NCBI GenBank assembly: GCA_963796325.1
Contig: CAWCLF010000001.1
Coordinates: 496,001 to 560,000, forward strand
Direction: 5' to 3'
Source of the DNA: CAVYGN01 sp963796325
GTDB lineage: Bacteria > Spirochaetota > Brevinematia > Brevinematales > JAOACQ01
Length of the DNA: 64,000 bases
The notes under the pieces were generated by a model. The model was not told the origin of the DNA. It did not search any database and worked only from the letters and a program-made list of their open reading frames with translations. Shown piece by piece: positions 9,391-17,368 of the stretch (position 1 is the stretch's first letter; each line of letters begins with the position of its first letter). Made by a program: the position numbers and the translations under genes.

Positions 9391-10448
9391 AAGTTATATA
9401 CCCTGTCCTCGGATATTTCTTCAAAAAATTTTGCTTTATTGATCGGCATATATATTTTAATAATTTGATTTTTCTCCATGGGATAATCGAGAGGGACCTC
9501 GACACCGAATAGTTTGCCTTCCCTTTCGATAAAGGCTAATTTTTTTCCTTCCTGGATAAGATTTTCAATAAAAGTTATCTCCCCCTCGATTTCGATCGAT
9601 TCACCGTTTTTTTCAAGCAGGCATTCTCCGGGCCTTATGGTCATCGCATAATGAATTTTACCTTCTGTAAGTTTCTCTACTTCCTCTTTTAAGAGAATAT
9701 TATTGGATTTATCCCCGATCATTGTGGAGACAAAAAGAGTCCCCGGATTATTGTAAAGTTCATCGTAAGTCCCTGCCTGTTCTATTGTACCGCTGTTCAT
9801 TACCGCGATGCTGTCGGATATTTCTGCAATCTCGAGCTGATTATGCGAAACATACACGGCGGTCATTCCATATTCCTTGACAAGACTCCTGAGATTATGC
9901 CTTATCTCTTCACGAAGGCTGTCTTCGACGTTCGAAAGCGGTTCGTCGAGAAGAAGGATATCAGGGATGGATATAAGGGCCTTGCCTATCGAGATCCTCT
10001 GCCTTTCTCCGAGCGAAGTATACCTGGGATATTTCCGGAGGAGTTTCTGTTCATCTATGTGAAGGAGGGCGGAGAGGTCTTCAGTACGCATTTCTTTCTG
10101 CGGTTTTTCCTTCGATTTGTGAATTATTACAGGGTAGCGCAGGTTCATAAGATTTGTCATATTAGGGTACAGGATAAAATCCTGGAAAACCATGGATATT
10201 TTCCTTTTTGAGGGTTTGATACCCGTTATTGGGTTTTCATTTACGAAAATATCACCTTCTTCAGGGGTTATTACGCCGGCTATTGTCTTGAGCAGGACGG
10301 TTTTGCCGCATCCGCTGGGTCCGATTATGCCGAAGATTTCCCCTTTCTGTATATTGAGATTGATGTCGAACAGGATCTGATCCCGGGAGAAGCTTTTCGG
10401 CAGATTGTATCCGTAAACCTGGATATTACGGATCTTGATGTAATACAT
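9384..10448 (-). CDS. ABC transporter ATP-binding protein, MalK/UgpC-like
   Basis: The N-terminal ATPase domain has Walker A GPSGCGKT (near residue 43), Q-loop VFQDFILYPNMT, Walker B DILLLDEPLS and a switch His in YVSHNQ. The ABC signature, LSGGQ in most members, reads SLGERQR here. A C-terminal extension of about 120 residues with TIRPGE resembles the TOBE/regulatory domain of MalK-type sugar importers. No permease or binding protein is adjacent, so it may serve transporters encoded elsewhere, as MsmK-type shared ATPases do (inference). It has its own promoter overlapped by a long inverted repeat and precedes pyrC. Confidence 0.88.
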   Translation of the reverse strand: MYYIKIRNIQVYGYNLPKSFSRDQILFDINLNIQKGEIFGIIGPSGCGKTVLLKTIAGVITPEEGDIFVNENPITGIKPSKRKISMVFQDFILYPNMTNLMNLRYPVIIHKSKEKPQKEMRTEDLSALLHIDEQKLLRKYPRYTSLGERQRISIGKALISIPDILLLDEPLSNVEDSLREEIRHNLRSLVKEYGMTAVYVSHNQLEIAEISDSIAVMNSGTIEQAGTYDELYNNPGTLFVSTMIGDKSNNILLKEEVEKLTEGKIHYAMTIRPGECLLEKNGESIEIEGEITFIENLIQEGKKLAFIEREGKLFGVEVPLDYPMEKNQIIKIYMPINKAKFFEEISEDRVYNLW

Positions 10449-10473
10449 TTTATTTACCTCTAAACAGGGGCCG

Positions 10474-10505
10474 TTTTGATTATACCAATCATTATATAAT
10501 CAAAA
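10474..10505. promoter_or_regulatory. 11-bp inverted repeat, candidate operator
   Basis: TTTTGATTATA (10474-10484) and TATAATCAAAA (10495-10505) form a perfect inverted repeat with a 10-bp spacer. The -10 box of the ABC ATPase promoter (10491-10496) and its probable start site fall inside the repeat, as expected for a repressor-binding site. Confidence 0.5.
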
Positions 10506-10519
10506 GAGATTCATTTCAA
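10491..10519 (-). promoter_or_regulatory. Promoter of the ABC ATPase-pyrC operon
   Basis: On the minus strand TTGAAA (10519-10514), a 17-nt spacer and a perfect TATAAT (10496-10491) precede the ATPase start by about 43 nt. Confidence 0.65.
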
Positions 10520-10533
10520 TAGCATATCCCCTT

Positions 10534-10554
10534 CAGTCGGCAGTCGGCAGTCGA
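10534..10554 (+). repeat. Triplicated heptamer CAGTCGG
   Basis: Three direct copies, two of CAGTCGG and one of CAGTCGA, sit in the divergent intergenic region between the ABC ATPase and ilvC, followed by a GC-rich CCGGCATCCGGCAGCCGG stretch. Confidence 0.7.
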
Positions 10555-10612
10555 TTGACAATCTACAGGTCGCCGGCATCCGGCAGCCGGCCGAGATGAT
10601 AATAAATTAAAT

Positions 10613-10641
10613 TTGATTTTTATAAAGCCTGACAATATAAT
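10613..10641 (+). promoter_or_regulatory. Promoter of ilvC
   Basis: TTGATT (10613-10618), a 17-nt spacer and a perfect TATAAT (10636-10641) lie 50 bp before ilvC. No leader peptide or attenuator was seen here. Confidence 0.65.
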
Positions 10642-10691
10642 AAACGCCTCTTTTTGAATATCGATTTAAGTAATAAAAAAGGAGGCTCACT

Positions 10692-11792
10692 ATGGCCAGG
10701 ATAAATTTCGGCGGCGTGATTGAAGAAGTGATCACCCGTGATGAATTCCCTCTTTCTAAAGCAAGAGAAGTTTTAAAAAATGAAGTCATAGCCATTTTAG
10801 GCTACGGCGTACAGGGGCCAGCTCAGGGTCTGAACATGAAAGACAACGGTTTCAAGGTGATCGTAGGGCAGTCGAAAGATTTCCCGAGGGATTGGGACAG
10901 GGCGGTCAGCGACGGATGGGTTCCGGGAGTCGACCTGTTCGATCTTGAAGAAGCCGCAGACAAGGGTACGATCGTAATGATGCTTGTCAGCGACGCGGCC
11001 CAGAGGCAGATATGGCCTATGGTAAAAAAACACCTCAAGCCGGGGAAGGCCATTTACTTTTCGCATGGGTTTTCCATTGTCTATAAAGACCAGACCCAGG
11101 TAATACCTCCGGCCGATGTGGATGTCATAATGGTCGCTCCCAAGGGTTCGGGCACCTCGGTCCGCAGGAATTTCCTTTCAGGGGCGGGTATAAACTCCAG
11201 TTTTGCCGTCGGTCAGGATTATACGAAAAAGGCGATGGATCGCTGCCTGGCTATAGGCATCGCCATAGGATCGGGATACCTTTTCCCGACGACCTTCCAG
11301 CAGGAAGTTTACAGCGACCTTACGGGAGAAAGGGGTGTCTTGATGGGAGCGCTGGCCGGAATAATGGAAGCCCAGTACGAAGTGCTCAGGACAAACGGCC
11401 ATTCGCCCAGCGAAGCTTTCAATGAAACTGTCGAGGAGCTGACACAGAGCCTTATCCGGCTTGTCGATGAAAAAGGCATGGATTGGATGTATTCCAATTG
11501 TTCGGCTACGGCCCAGAGAGGAGCTCTCGACTGGAAGCCGAGGTTTAAAGAAGCGGTACTGCCTTCATTCAAAGAACTGTACAAGAGGGTAAAAGACGGC
11601 GTGGAAACCGAAAGGGTTATCACCGAATGCAGCAAACCCGATTACCAGAAGAAACTTAACGACGAACTCCTGACGATTAAAAATTCAGAAATGTGGCAGG
11701 CCGGCGCGGCTGTAAGGAGTTTGAGGCCGAAAGAACCCGTTAAGAAAATAGACGATACTACAAAAGGAATATCCGGCAGGGGCCAGGATTAA
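10692..11792 (+). CDS. ilvC: Ketol-acid reductoisomerase
   Basis: It isomerises and reduces acetolactate or acetohydroxybutyrate with NAD(P)H in branched-chain amino acid synthesis. The Rossmann motif GYGVQGPAQGLN, the block VAPKGSGTSVRRNF, and the metal-site residues within TGERGVLMGALAGIMEAQYEVL are all present. At 366 residues it is longer than the common 330-residue class I form. Stretches such as DLEEAADKG and SHGFSIVYKDQTQVIPPADVD resemble the variety seen in Bacteroidetes and fungi. An AAGGAGG site precedes the ATG. It is the only ilv gene here and is followed after 2 nt by purC. Confidence 0.95.
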   Translation: MARINFGGVIEEVITRDEFPLSKAREVLKNEVIAILGYGVQGPAQGLNMKDNGFKVIVGQSKDFPRDWDRAVSDGWVPGVDLFDLEEAADKGTIVMMLVSDAAQRQIWPMVKKHLKPGKAIYFSHGFSIVYKDQTQVIPPADVDVIMVAPKGSGTSVRRNFLSGAGINSSFAVGQDYTKKAMDRCLAIGIAIGSGYLFPTTFQQEVYSDLTGERGVLMGALAGIMEAQYEVLRTNGHSPSEAFNETVEELTQSLIRLVDEKGMDWMYSNCSATAQRGALDWKPRFKEAVLPSFKELYKRVKDGVETERVITECSKPDYQKKLNDELLTIKNSEMWQAGAAVRSLRPKEPVKKIDDTTKGISGRGQD

Positions 11793-11794
11793 GC

Positions 11795-12685
<891 letters not shown>

Positions 12686-12695
12686 GTGATTGAAA

Positions 12696-13280
12696 ATGGA
12701 TAGTAAAGAAGGAACAACGGAAGCGGCTGAAAATACGCCGACGATCGCATTGAAATTCGCCCCGGCATGGAAAAGGATTTTATCCTTTATCATTGACAAG
12801 CTGATCTTATCGGTTATTGTGTTCATACTTATTGCCGTCATATACCGTAAAGAACTTTTTCTTATCTTCAACATGCAGGGGAACGACCTTCTGAAGGAAA
12901 TAAACGATTCGCTGGACCCCCACAGCCTGATCGGAAACTTTTTTGCGACTCACCAGCTCCAGATTTTTATAGCGCAGATCGTTATCGAGGCTTCCTATTT
13001 TACCTTGAGCTGGAGGGCCGGCGGGCAGACTATCGGCGCGAGGATCATGAAAATCCTGGTTATGACGATAGGCAAAAAGAGGCTTTCGATCCTGCAGGGC
13101 CTTATCAGGTATACCATTATATATATTTCGTCTCTGGCTTTTTATCTGTTGCAGATCATTGTTTTCAATCCCATCTACCATCAGAGGATCCATGACTTTT
13201 TCAGCGCTTCGGTAGTAGTGGAAGTTCCTTTTTTGAAGCGCGATGAAGAAAATAAGGAAGAGAATAGTACTGAAAACTGA
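12696..13280 (+). CDS. RDD family membrane protein
   Basis: The protein has the RDD-domain layout: AWKRILSFIIDKLILSV (the Arg/Asp pair and first membrane helix), a second helix near FIAQIVIEASYFTLSW, the conserved GGQTIGARIMKILVM loop, and a third helix with YIISSLAFYLLQII-like character. The function of RDD proteins is poorly known, and some have been linked to ion transport. The N-terminus is acidic and the C-terminus charged and cytosolic. The ATG at 12696 was preferred over a TTG two codons upstream (12690), but neither has a clear ribosome-binding site. It follows purC by 10 nt and ends 6 nt before a convergent gene. Confidence 0.82.
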   Translation: MDSKEGTTEAAENTPTIALKFAPAWKRILSFIIDKLILSVIVFILIAVIYRKELFLIFNMQGNDLLKEINDSLDPHSLIGNFFATHQLQIFIAQIVIEASYFTLSWRAGGQTIGARIMKILVMTIGKKRLSILQGLIRYTIIYISSLAFYLLQIIVFNPIYHQRIHDFFSASVVVEVPFLKRDEENKEENSTEN

Positions 13281-13286
13281 TCATTC

Positions 13287-14252
13287 TTAAAACCTTTCAA
13301 GGAGCCGGATAACCTCTTCGCGGTAAGGCATTGCCGGGATGGCCCCTTTACGGGTTACGGAAAGGGCTGCCGCGGCGCAGGCAAAACGAAGGCACAGTTC
13401 CATACCGGCTTTAAATGTATAACGGACGTCCATGCATGCTTCATGTAAGAAAGAATAAAGGAAAGCCCCCAGGAAAGCGTCGCCCGCTCCGGTAGCATCG
13501 ACCTGTTCGAGCCCGGTATAGGCCCCCTGGAAAGCTTTTTTCCCGGAATAATAGGCAAAAACTCCTTCCTTTCCCATCGTAACCAGGAGGATAGGAGTTT
13601 TATATTTCCTTATGAATAAATCGGATCCCCTGTCCGGAGATTTTTCTCCTGTCAGGAAGGTCAGTTCCTCCCCGGAAAGTTTTACTATGGAAGCCAGTTT
13701 CATTACCGACAGGATCCTTCTTTTTGCGGCCGGGAGGCTTTTCCAGAGTCCCGGGCGCAGGTTGGGATCGTAGGATATATTGACATGACTTGAGGCCGCA
13801 GTATTGACGGCCCTGATCGCGGCATTGCGGGAATGTTTATGTGTAAGCGACAGCGAGCCGAAATGGAAAAACCGGGAATTACGGATAATATCGAGCGGGA
13901 GCTCAACGGACGAAAGCTCTGTATCGGCTGTCCCGTCCCTGTAAAAACTGAAATTGCGTTCGCCGTTCTCGTCAAGATCTACAAAAGCAAGGGTCGTCCC
14001 CGATTTTCCGGTCAGTACAAGCCCCGAGTCGTCCACCTTTTCGTTTTTAAGAGTCGCTTTGAGGTATTTACCGAACATATCGTCGCCGGCTTTGCCTATG
14101 AAAGCGGAAGATCCTCCGAGCCTCGATACGCAGACCGCCAGGTTTGCCGGTGCCCCGCCGGGGTTCCTCTCGAATAGCGTATTTCCCCTATCTGAAAAGC
14201 CTGCCGGCGTGAAATCGATCAGGATTTCGCCCAGGGCGGTAACGTCGAACAT
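13287..14252 (-). CDS. PfkB-family sugar kinase, probable fructokinase
   Basis: Both PfkB signatures are present: GGAPANLAVCVSRLGG near residue 32 and DATGAGDAFLGAF near 258, with the catalytic Asp in the second. The opening LGEILIDFTP and the 321-residue length fit fructokinases of this family. It lies 10 nt downstream of a D-lyxose/D-mannose isomerase gene. That partner would make D-fructose from D-mannose or D-xylulose from D-lyxose, so this kinase probably phosphorylates that product (inference from context). Confidence 0.88.
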   Translation of the reverse strand: MFDVTALGEILIDFTPAGFSDRGNTLFERNPGGAPANLAVCVSRLGGSSAFIGKAGDDMFGKYLKATLKNEKVDDSGLVLTGKSGTTLAFVDLDENGERNFSFYRDGTADTELSSVELPLDIIRNSRFFHFGSLSLTHKHSRNAAIRAVNTAASSHVNISYDPNLRPGLWKSLPAAKRRILSVMKLASIVKLSGEELTFLTGEKSPDRGSDLFIRKYKTPILLVTMGKEGVFAYYSGKKAFQGAYTGLEQVDATGAGDAFLGAFLYSFLHEACMDVRYTFKAGMELCLRFACAAAALSVTRKGAIPAMPYREEVIRLLERF

Positions 14253-14262
14253 ATCTTCCTCT

Positions 14263-14808
14263 CTATACGGTTCTCGATTCCGCAGCGTTTATACCCGGAT
14301 CGGTATATATGTCGGCATAATCCCTGCTTGTAGTCGAGAATTCGGAAATGACGGCCCCCTTCGGCCCCGCCTGGAACCAGTGCAGGGTATCCGGCGGAAG
14401 CGTGTACTGGCCGCCGGGCCTGAGAACTATTTCATGCCTCGATTTAAAATATGCCTCCCTTCCCTCGGGAATTTCAGCCTTTATTTTATCCTGCGGCTCT
14501 CCGGCGGTATAAAGATAGACTTCTCCCCAGCGGCAGCGGAAGGTTTCTTCCTTGCCGGGTTCATTCCCGACAGGAGGATGGCGGTGTTCCGGACAGGTCT
14601 GGCCCGGAAGGAGTATCAATTCCTTGGCGCAGCACCTTTCGGTGTTGACATATATAATGAGCTGCAGCCCGATTTTTTCGGGAATTCCGAGATTATACTC
14701 GGCGACTTCCAGAGCTTCGGCTTCCTGTTCCGTAACGGTTATCGATGCACGCTTCAGGTATTTCAAAGCGCGGGTTTTCAACTTAAGGTAGATTTCCTTA
14801 GTGAGCAT
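14263..14808 (-). CDS. D-lyxose ketol-isomerase family cupin
   Basis: This 181-residue cupin has the D-lyxose isomerase layout, with metal ligands in CPEHRHPP and ETFRCRWGEVYLY and the later PPDTLHWFQAG. Characterised members interconvert D-lyxose and D-xylulose and also D-mannose and D-fructose with a divalent metal. A GGGAGGAGG ribosome-binding site precedes the ATG. The gene lies between a secreted ankyrin protein gene upstream (35-nt gap) and a PfkB kinase downstream (10-nt gap), so isomerase and kinase probably act in sequence. Confidence 0.88.
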   Translation of the reverse strand: MLTKEIYLKLKTRALKYLKRASITVTEQEAEALEVAEYNLGIPEKIGLQLIIYVNTERCCAKELILLPGQTCPEHRHPPVGNEPGKEETFRCRWGEVYLYTAGEPQDKIKAEIPEGREAYFKSRHEIVLRPGGQYTLPPDTLHWFQAGPKGAVISEFSTTSRDYADIYTDPGINAAESRTV

Positions 14809-14843
14809 AAAAACCTCCTCCCAGATCGGAAGGTCCTGTGCGC

Positions 14844-15800
14844 CTATTCTCCGTTTTTCAACTTTGAAGATAATATATTTAAGACATTTTGGAAATGTTT
14901 TAGTGCGGCAATATCGAGGGCGGTCAGCCCGTTTGAATTCCTGGCATTGGGGTCCGCACCCCTTATAAGGAGGAGCCTGACAGTTTCAGCCTGGTTGTTC
15001 GATGCGGCGAAGATGAGAGGCGTTGCGCCTTCGCTGTCATGCGCCTTTATATCCGCACCCCTGTCGATAAGCAAACCCGCGACATTGTTCCAGCCGTTAT
15101 ATGCAGCGAACATCAGTGAGGTGCTTCCATGCCTGTCAGCCATGTTTATAGCTGCGCCATTGTCCAGCAGGAAGACTGTCATATTGGAAGAGCCTGTCAT
15201 GGACGCAAGCATTAGAGCGGTCCTTCCTCCGTTTTCAGCGGCGTCGATTTCCGCCCCCCTGCCTACCAGGAGTTTAGCCGATTCTCTCATGCCGTTGGTA
15301 ACGGCGAGCATTAGCGCCGTATAGCCGCTTTTTTCATGGTCGTTGATTTCGGCTCCTTTATCCAGGAGCAGCCCGGCAATCTCAGTCCGGCCCCACAGCG
15401 AGGCCGTCATCAGGGCGTTTCTGCCGGACCTGTTTTTCGCGTTGATGTCCAGGCCCCTTGCGAGCAGGGTTTTTATTATTTCAGGGTCCCCTCCCTTTGC
15501 CGCATATATAAGGACAGTATCGCTGTTCTTGTTTTTTGAATTTACGTTTGCCCCGCGGTCCAGGAGGATTTTGAAAATAACGGCCTGTCCTTTTACAGCG
15601 GCAATCATCAGGGGCGTCTGGCCTTTCGAGTCGCTCGCATTGGCGCTCCTCCAGCCGTTTAAAAGCCTCTTTACCCCTTCGGAGTCTCCGTTTGTTATAG
15701 CTGTAACGAACTCGCTGTCGAACTCCGATGCATGACAAGCAATGTAAAATGAAAAGATGAGGAGAATGGCCGTGAAAACCGCTTTCAAACCGGCGGGCAT
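14844..15800 (-). CDS. Secreted ankyrin-repeat protein
   Basis: A signal peptide (MPAGLKAVFTAILLIFSFYIACHA) is followed by about eight or nine ankyrin repeats of 33 residues, each with the TALM/TPLI(x)AA and LLLxxGAxIN pattern. No other domain is present. Ankyrin repeats mediate protein-protein contacts, and the target here is unknown. An AAGGGG ribosome-binding site precedes the start. It is the first gene of a probable three-gene minus-strand unit with the isomerase and the sugar kinase. A degraded ankyrin gene lies just upstream on the opposite strand. Confidence 0.88.
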   Translation of the reverse strand: MPAGLKAVFTAILLIFSFYIACHASEFDSEFVTAITNGDSEGVKRLLNGWRSANASDSKGQTPLMIAAVKGQAVIFKILLDRGANVNSKNKNSDTVLIYAAKGGDPEIIKTLLARGLDINAKNRSGRNALMTASLWGRTEIAGLLLDKGAEINDHEKSGYTALMLAVTNGMRESAKLLVGRGAEIDAAENGGRTALMLASMTGSSNMTVFLLDNGAAINMADRHGSTSLMFAAYNGWNNVAGLLIDRGADIKAHDSEGATPLIFAASNNQAETVRLLLIRGADPNARNSNGLTALDIAALKHFQNVLNILSSKLKNGE

Positions 15801-16005
15801 TGCGGTACCCCTTTTTGATTATAGAAATATGATAAAATGATATGGTTTACATTGCAATAATATTTTCAATTTTCAAGAATTCTGAAATAGATTGATAATA
15901 ATATTAATTTTCAGTAGAATATCAGTTAAGGTGTTTTGAAAATAATATTAAATGAAAAAGGTATTTTTATGGATATCGATCCTCATCGGGAAAAGTTAAA
16001 AAAAG
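15801..16005. other. AT-rich intergenic stretch, no gene seen
   Basis: Very AT-rich DNA separates the secreted ankyrin gene from the ankyrin pseudogene. A short frame near 15970 (MDIDPHREKLKKGD) ends after 14 codons. No clear promoter pair was identified. Confidence 0.6.
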
Positions 16006-16354
16006 GTGATTGAGTCCGTTATTATAATCTCAATTGAGATAATAAGAAATGGAATAATAATTGACAAAACAGATGTTAATAAGTTTAAATTGATCAATGC
16101 AGAAAAAGATATGGACAGGTTCGTCTATAATGGTAATTTAATAGCTGTTCTAAATATAGATGATGTAAGACGAATCCGTTTTGATGTATGCAGTAAAAAT
16201 GAATTTTGTTGAAATAGTCAAAGCTTTGATTGAAGCAAAGTCCGATATCTCTATTGTTGATAATTCCGGAAATAAAGCTTTATTTTATGCCGAGAAGTCC
16301 AATAACCATACTATCATAAAACTTTTAAAAAATGCAGAATTAAAATTAAAATGA
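16006..16354 (+). pseudogene. Decayed ankyrin-repeat gene fragment
   Basis: Two overlapping frames together look like ankyrin repeats. Frame 16006-16212 contains LINAEKDMDRFVYNGN, which resembles the end and turn of a repeat. After a frame change, the frame around 16184-16354 reads DESVLMYAVKMNFVEIVKALIEAKSDI followed by NSGNKALFYAEKSNNHTIIKLLKNAE and a stop, two good repeat units. No single frame has a start, signal peptide and full repeat series. The sequence is markedly AT-richer than its neighbours. It is probably the C-terminal remnant of an ankyrin gene, perhaps related to the intact one at 14844-15800. Confidence 0.65.
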
Positions 16355-16373
16355 TATTTTTTTAGTCCCATTA

Positions 16374-16499
16374 CTAACTGTCCCATGCGGATGATGAAAA
16401 ATCATTCTCAATTCCGAACTGGTCCGGGAAAGCGGAAACCTGGCCCCTGTGGTGGGTCTGATGGTTGAAAAGAGGCAGCAGTGTCAGGACAGTGAAAGA
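16374..16499 (-). pseudogene. C-terminal remnant of a DinB-family gene
   Basis: The minus-strand frame ending at the TAG at 16376-16374 contains LLPLFNHQTHHRGQVSAF. NHQTHHRGQ is the diagnostic C-terminal metal-binding motif of DinB/YfiT-type four-helix proteins. The frame is closed by a TAA at 16502-16500, so only about 42 codons remain and no start codon is available. The rest of the gene has been lost or replaced by the adjacent flavodoxin-like gene, whose stop lies at 16504. Confidence 0.7.
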
Positions 16500-16503
16500 T
16501 TAT

Positions 16504-17232
16504 CTATTGCCCCTGCTGCAATTCGGCTGCCATGCGCGTGAAATTCGCCCGCCTGCTTTCAGGGGTATCGTACTGGCCTAAAACGCCTTCAGCAACGATC
16601 TTCGATCCTTTTTTTTCGAGTTCGGCAGCGACCTGCTCGCAATATTTCGGGTCGCTTCCCCCTGCGGTCAGGAGGATAAAACTCCTTACACCCTTGAGAT
16701 CGCTTCTTTCGATATAATCTTCGACAGGGGGCCTGATCTTGCCTCCGTAGACCGGGGAGGTAAAACCGACGATGTACGCGCCGCGCAAATCTGGATTGTT
16801 CTTTTTATTAGCGGAGTAAAGGGTGGTCTTGAATCCTGATTTAGCGAGGATTTCGGCGAAATTAACGAGCGTATTCATTGTAAAGGACGAACCGCCGGGA
16901 TGGTAAATTATATAAATATTCTTCTTCGCCGATTCCGGGCCGACGGTTATCGCCGGAATATCCTTTTCGCTGTCGAAAACCATCGATATTGCGGTAAAAA
17001 TTCCGGAGGGAAGGGATATTATTAACAACAGGTAAAACACGATAAGAAGCAGAACTCCTATAAACGAAGTCCTGCCCGTCAGGCTGTGAAGGTATACCGC
17101 TCCCCAAAGTGCAATTGCGGCAATGAGGGGAATCAGCTTAAAGCCCGCCGGTATCATTCTCCCCATTCCGGATACGAACATCAAAAGGGATATTATGCAG
17201 AGTAAAACCGTGACTGCTATTTGTACGATCAT
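16504..17232 (-). CDS. Membrane-anchored flavodoxin-like protein
   Basis: The first 85 residues hold three predicted membrane helices (VTVLLCIISLLMFVSG, LIPLIAAIALWGAVYL, LLLIVFYLLLIISLP). The remaining part resembles a flavodoxin-like domain: KNIYIIYHPGGSSFTMNTLVNFAEIL corresponds to the phosphate-binding loop strand, and YIVGFTSPVYGGKIRPPVEDYI and SFILLTAGGSD to the two further flavin loops. It may act as a membrane-bound electron carrier or flavin sensor; the function is not known. A strong CAGGAGG precedes the ATG, and the gene appears monocistronic. Confidence 0.75.
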   Translation of the reverse strand: MIVQIAVTVLLCIISLLMFVSGMGRMIPAGFKLIPLIAAIALWGAVYLHSLTGRTSFIGVLLLIVFYLLLIISLPSGIFTAISMVFDSEKDIPAITVGPESAKKNIYIIYHPGGSSFTMNTLVNFAEILAKSGFKTTLYSANKKNNPDLRGAYIVGFTSPVYGGKIRPPVEDYIERSDLKGVRSFILLTAGGSDPKYCEQVAAELEKKGSKIVAEGVLGQYDTPESRRANFTRMAAELQQGQ

Positions 17233-17270
17233 TTTTTATCCTCCTGTTTTTTATAATAATACGAACTAAC

Positions 17271-17299
17271 AATTTATCATCCTTCGGCCGGTAAATCAA
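17271..17299 (-). promoter_or_regulatory. Candidate promoter of the flavodoxin-like gene
   Basis: On the minus strand TTGATT (17299-17294), a 17-nt spacer and TAAATT (17276-17271) lie about 39 nt before the start. Confidence 0.4.
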
Positions 17300-17368
17300 G
17301 TTAATAACCGTTTTTACCTCCGGATTGAATACGGATTTTAATTACACTGAATATTAAAGAAGAGCGCC

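Noticed and set aside
13954..15324. 456-codon plus-strand open frame opposite the sugar kinase, isomerase and ankyrin genes
   Set aside because: It is the mirror of three well-supported minus-strand genes, with no ribosome-binding site and low-complexity Ser/Pro-rich protein.
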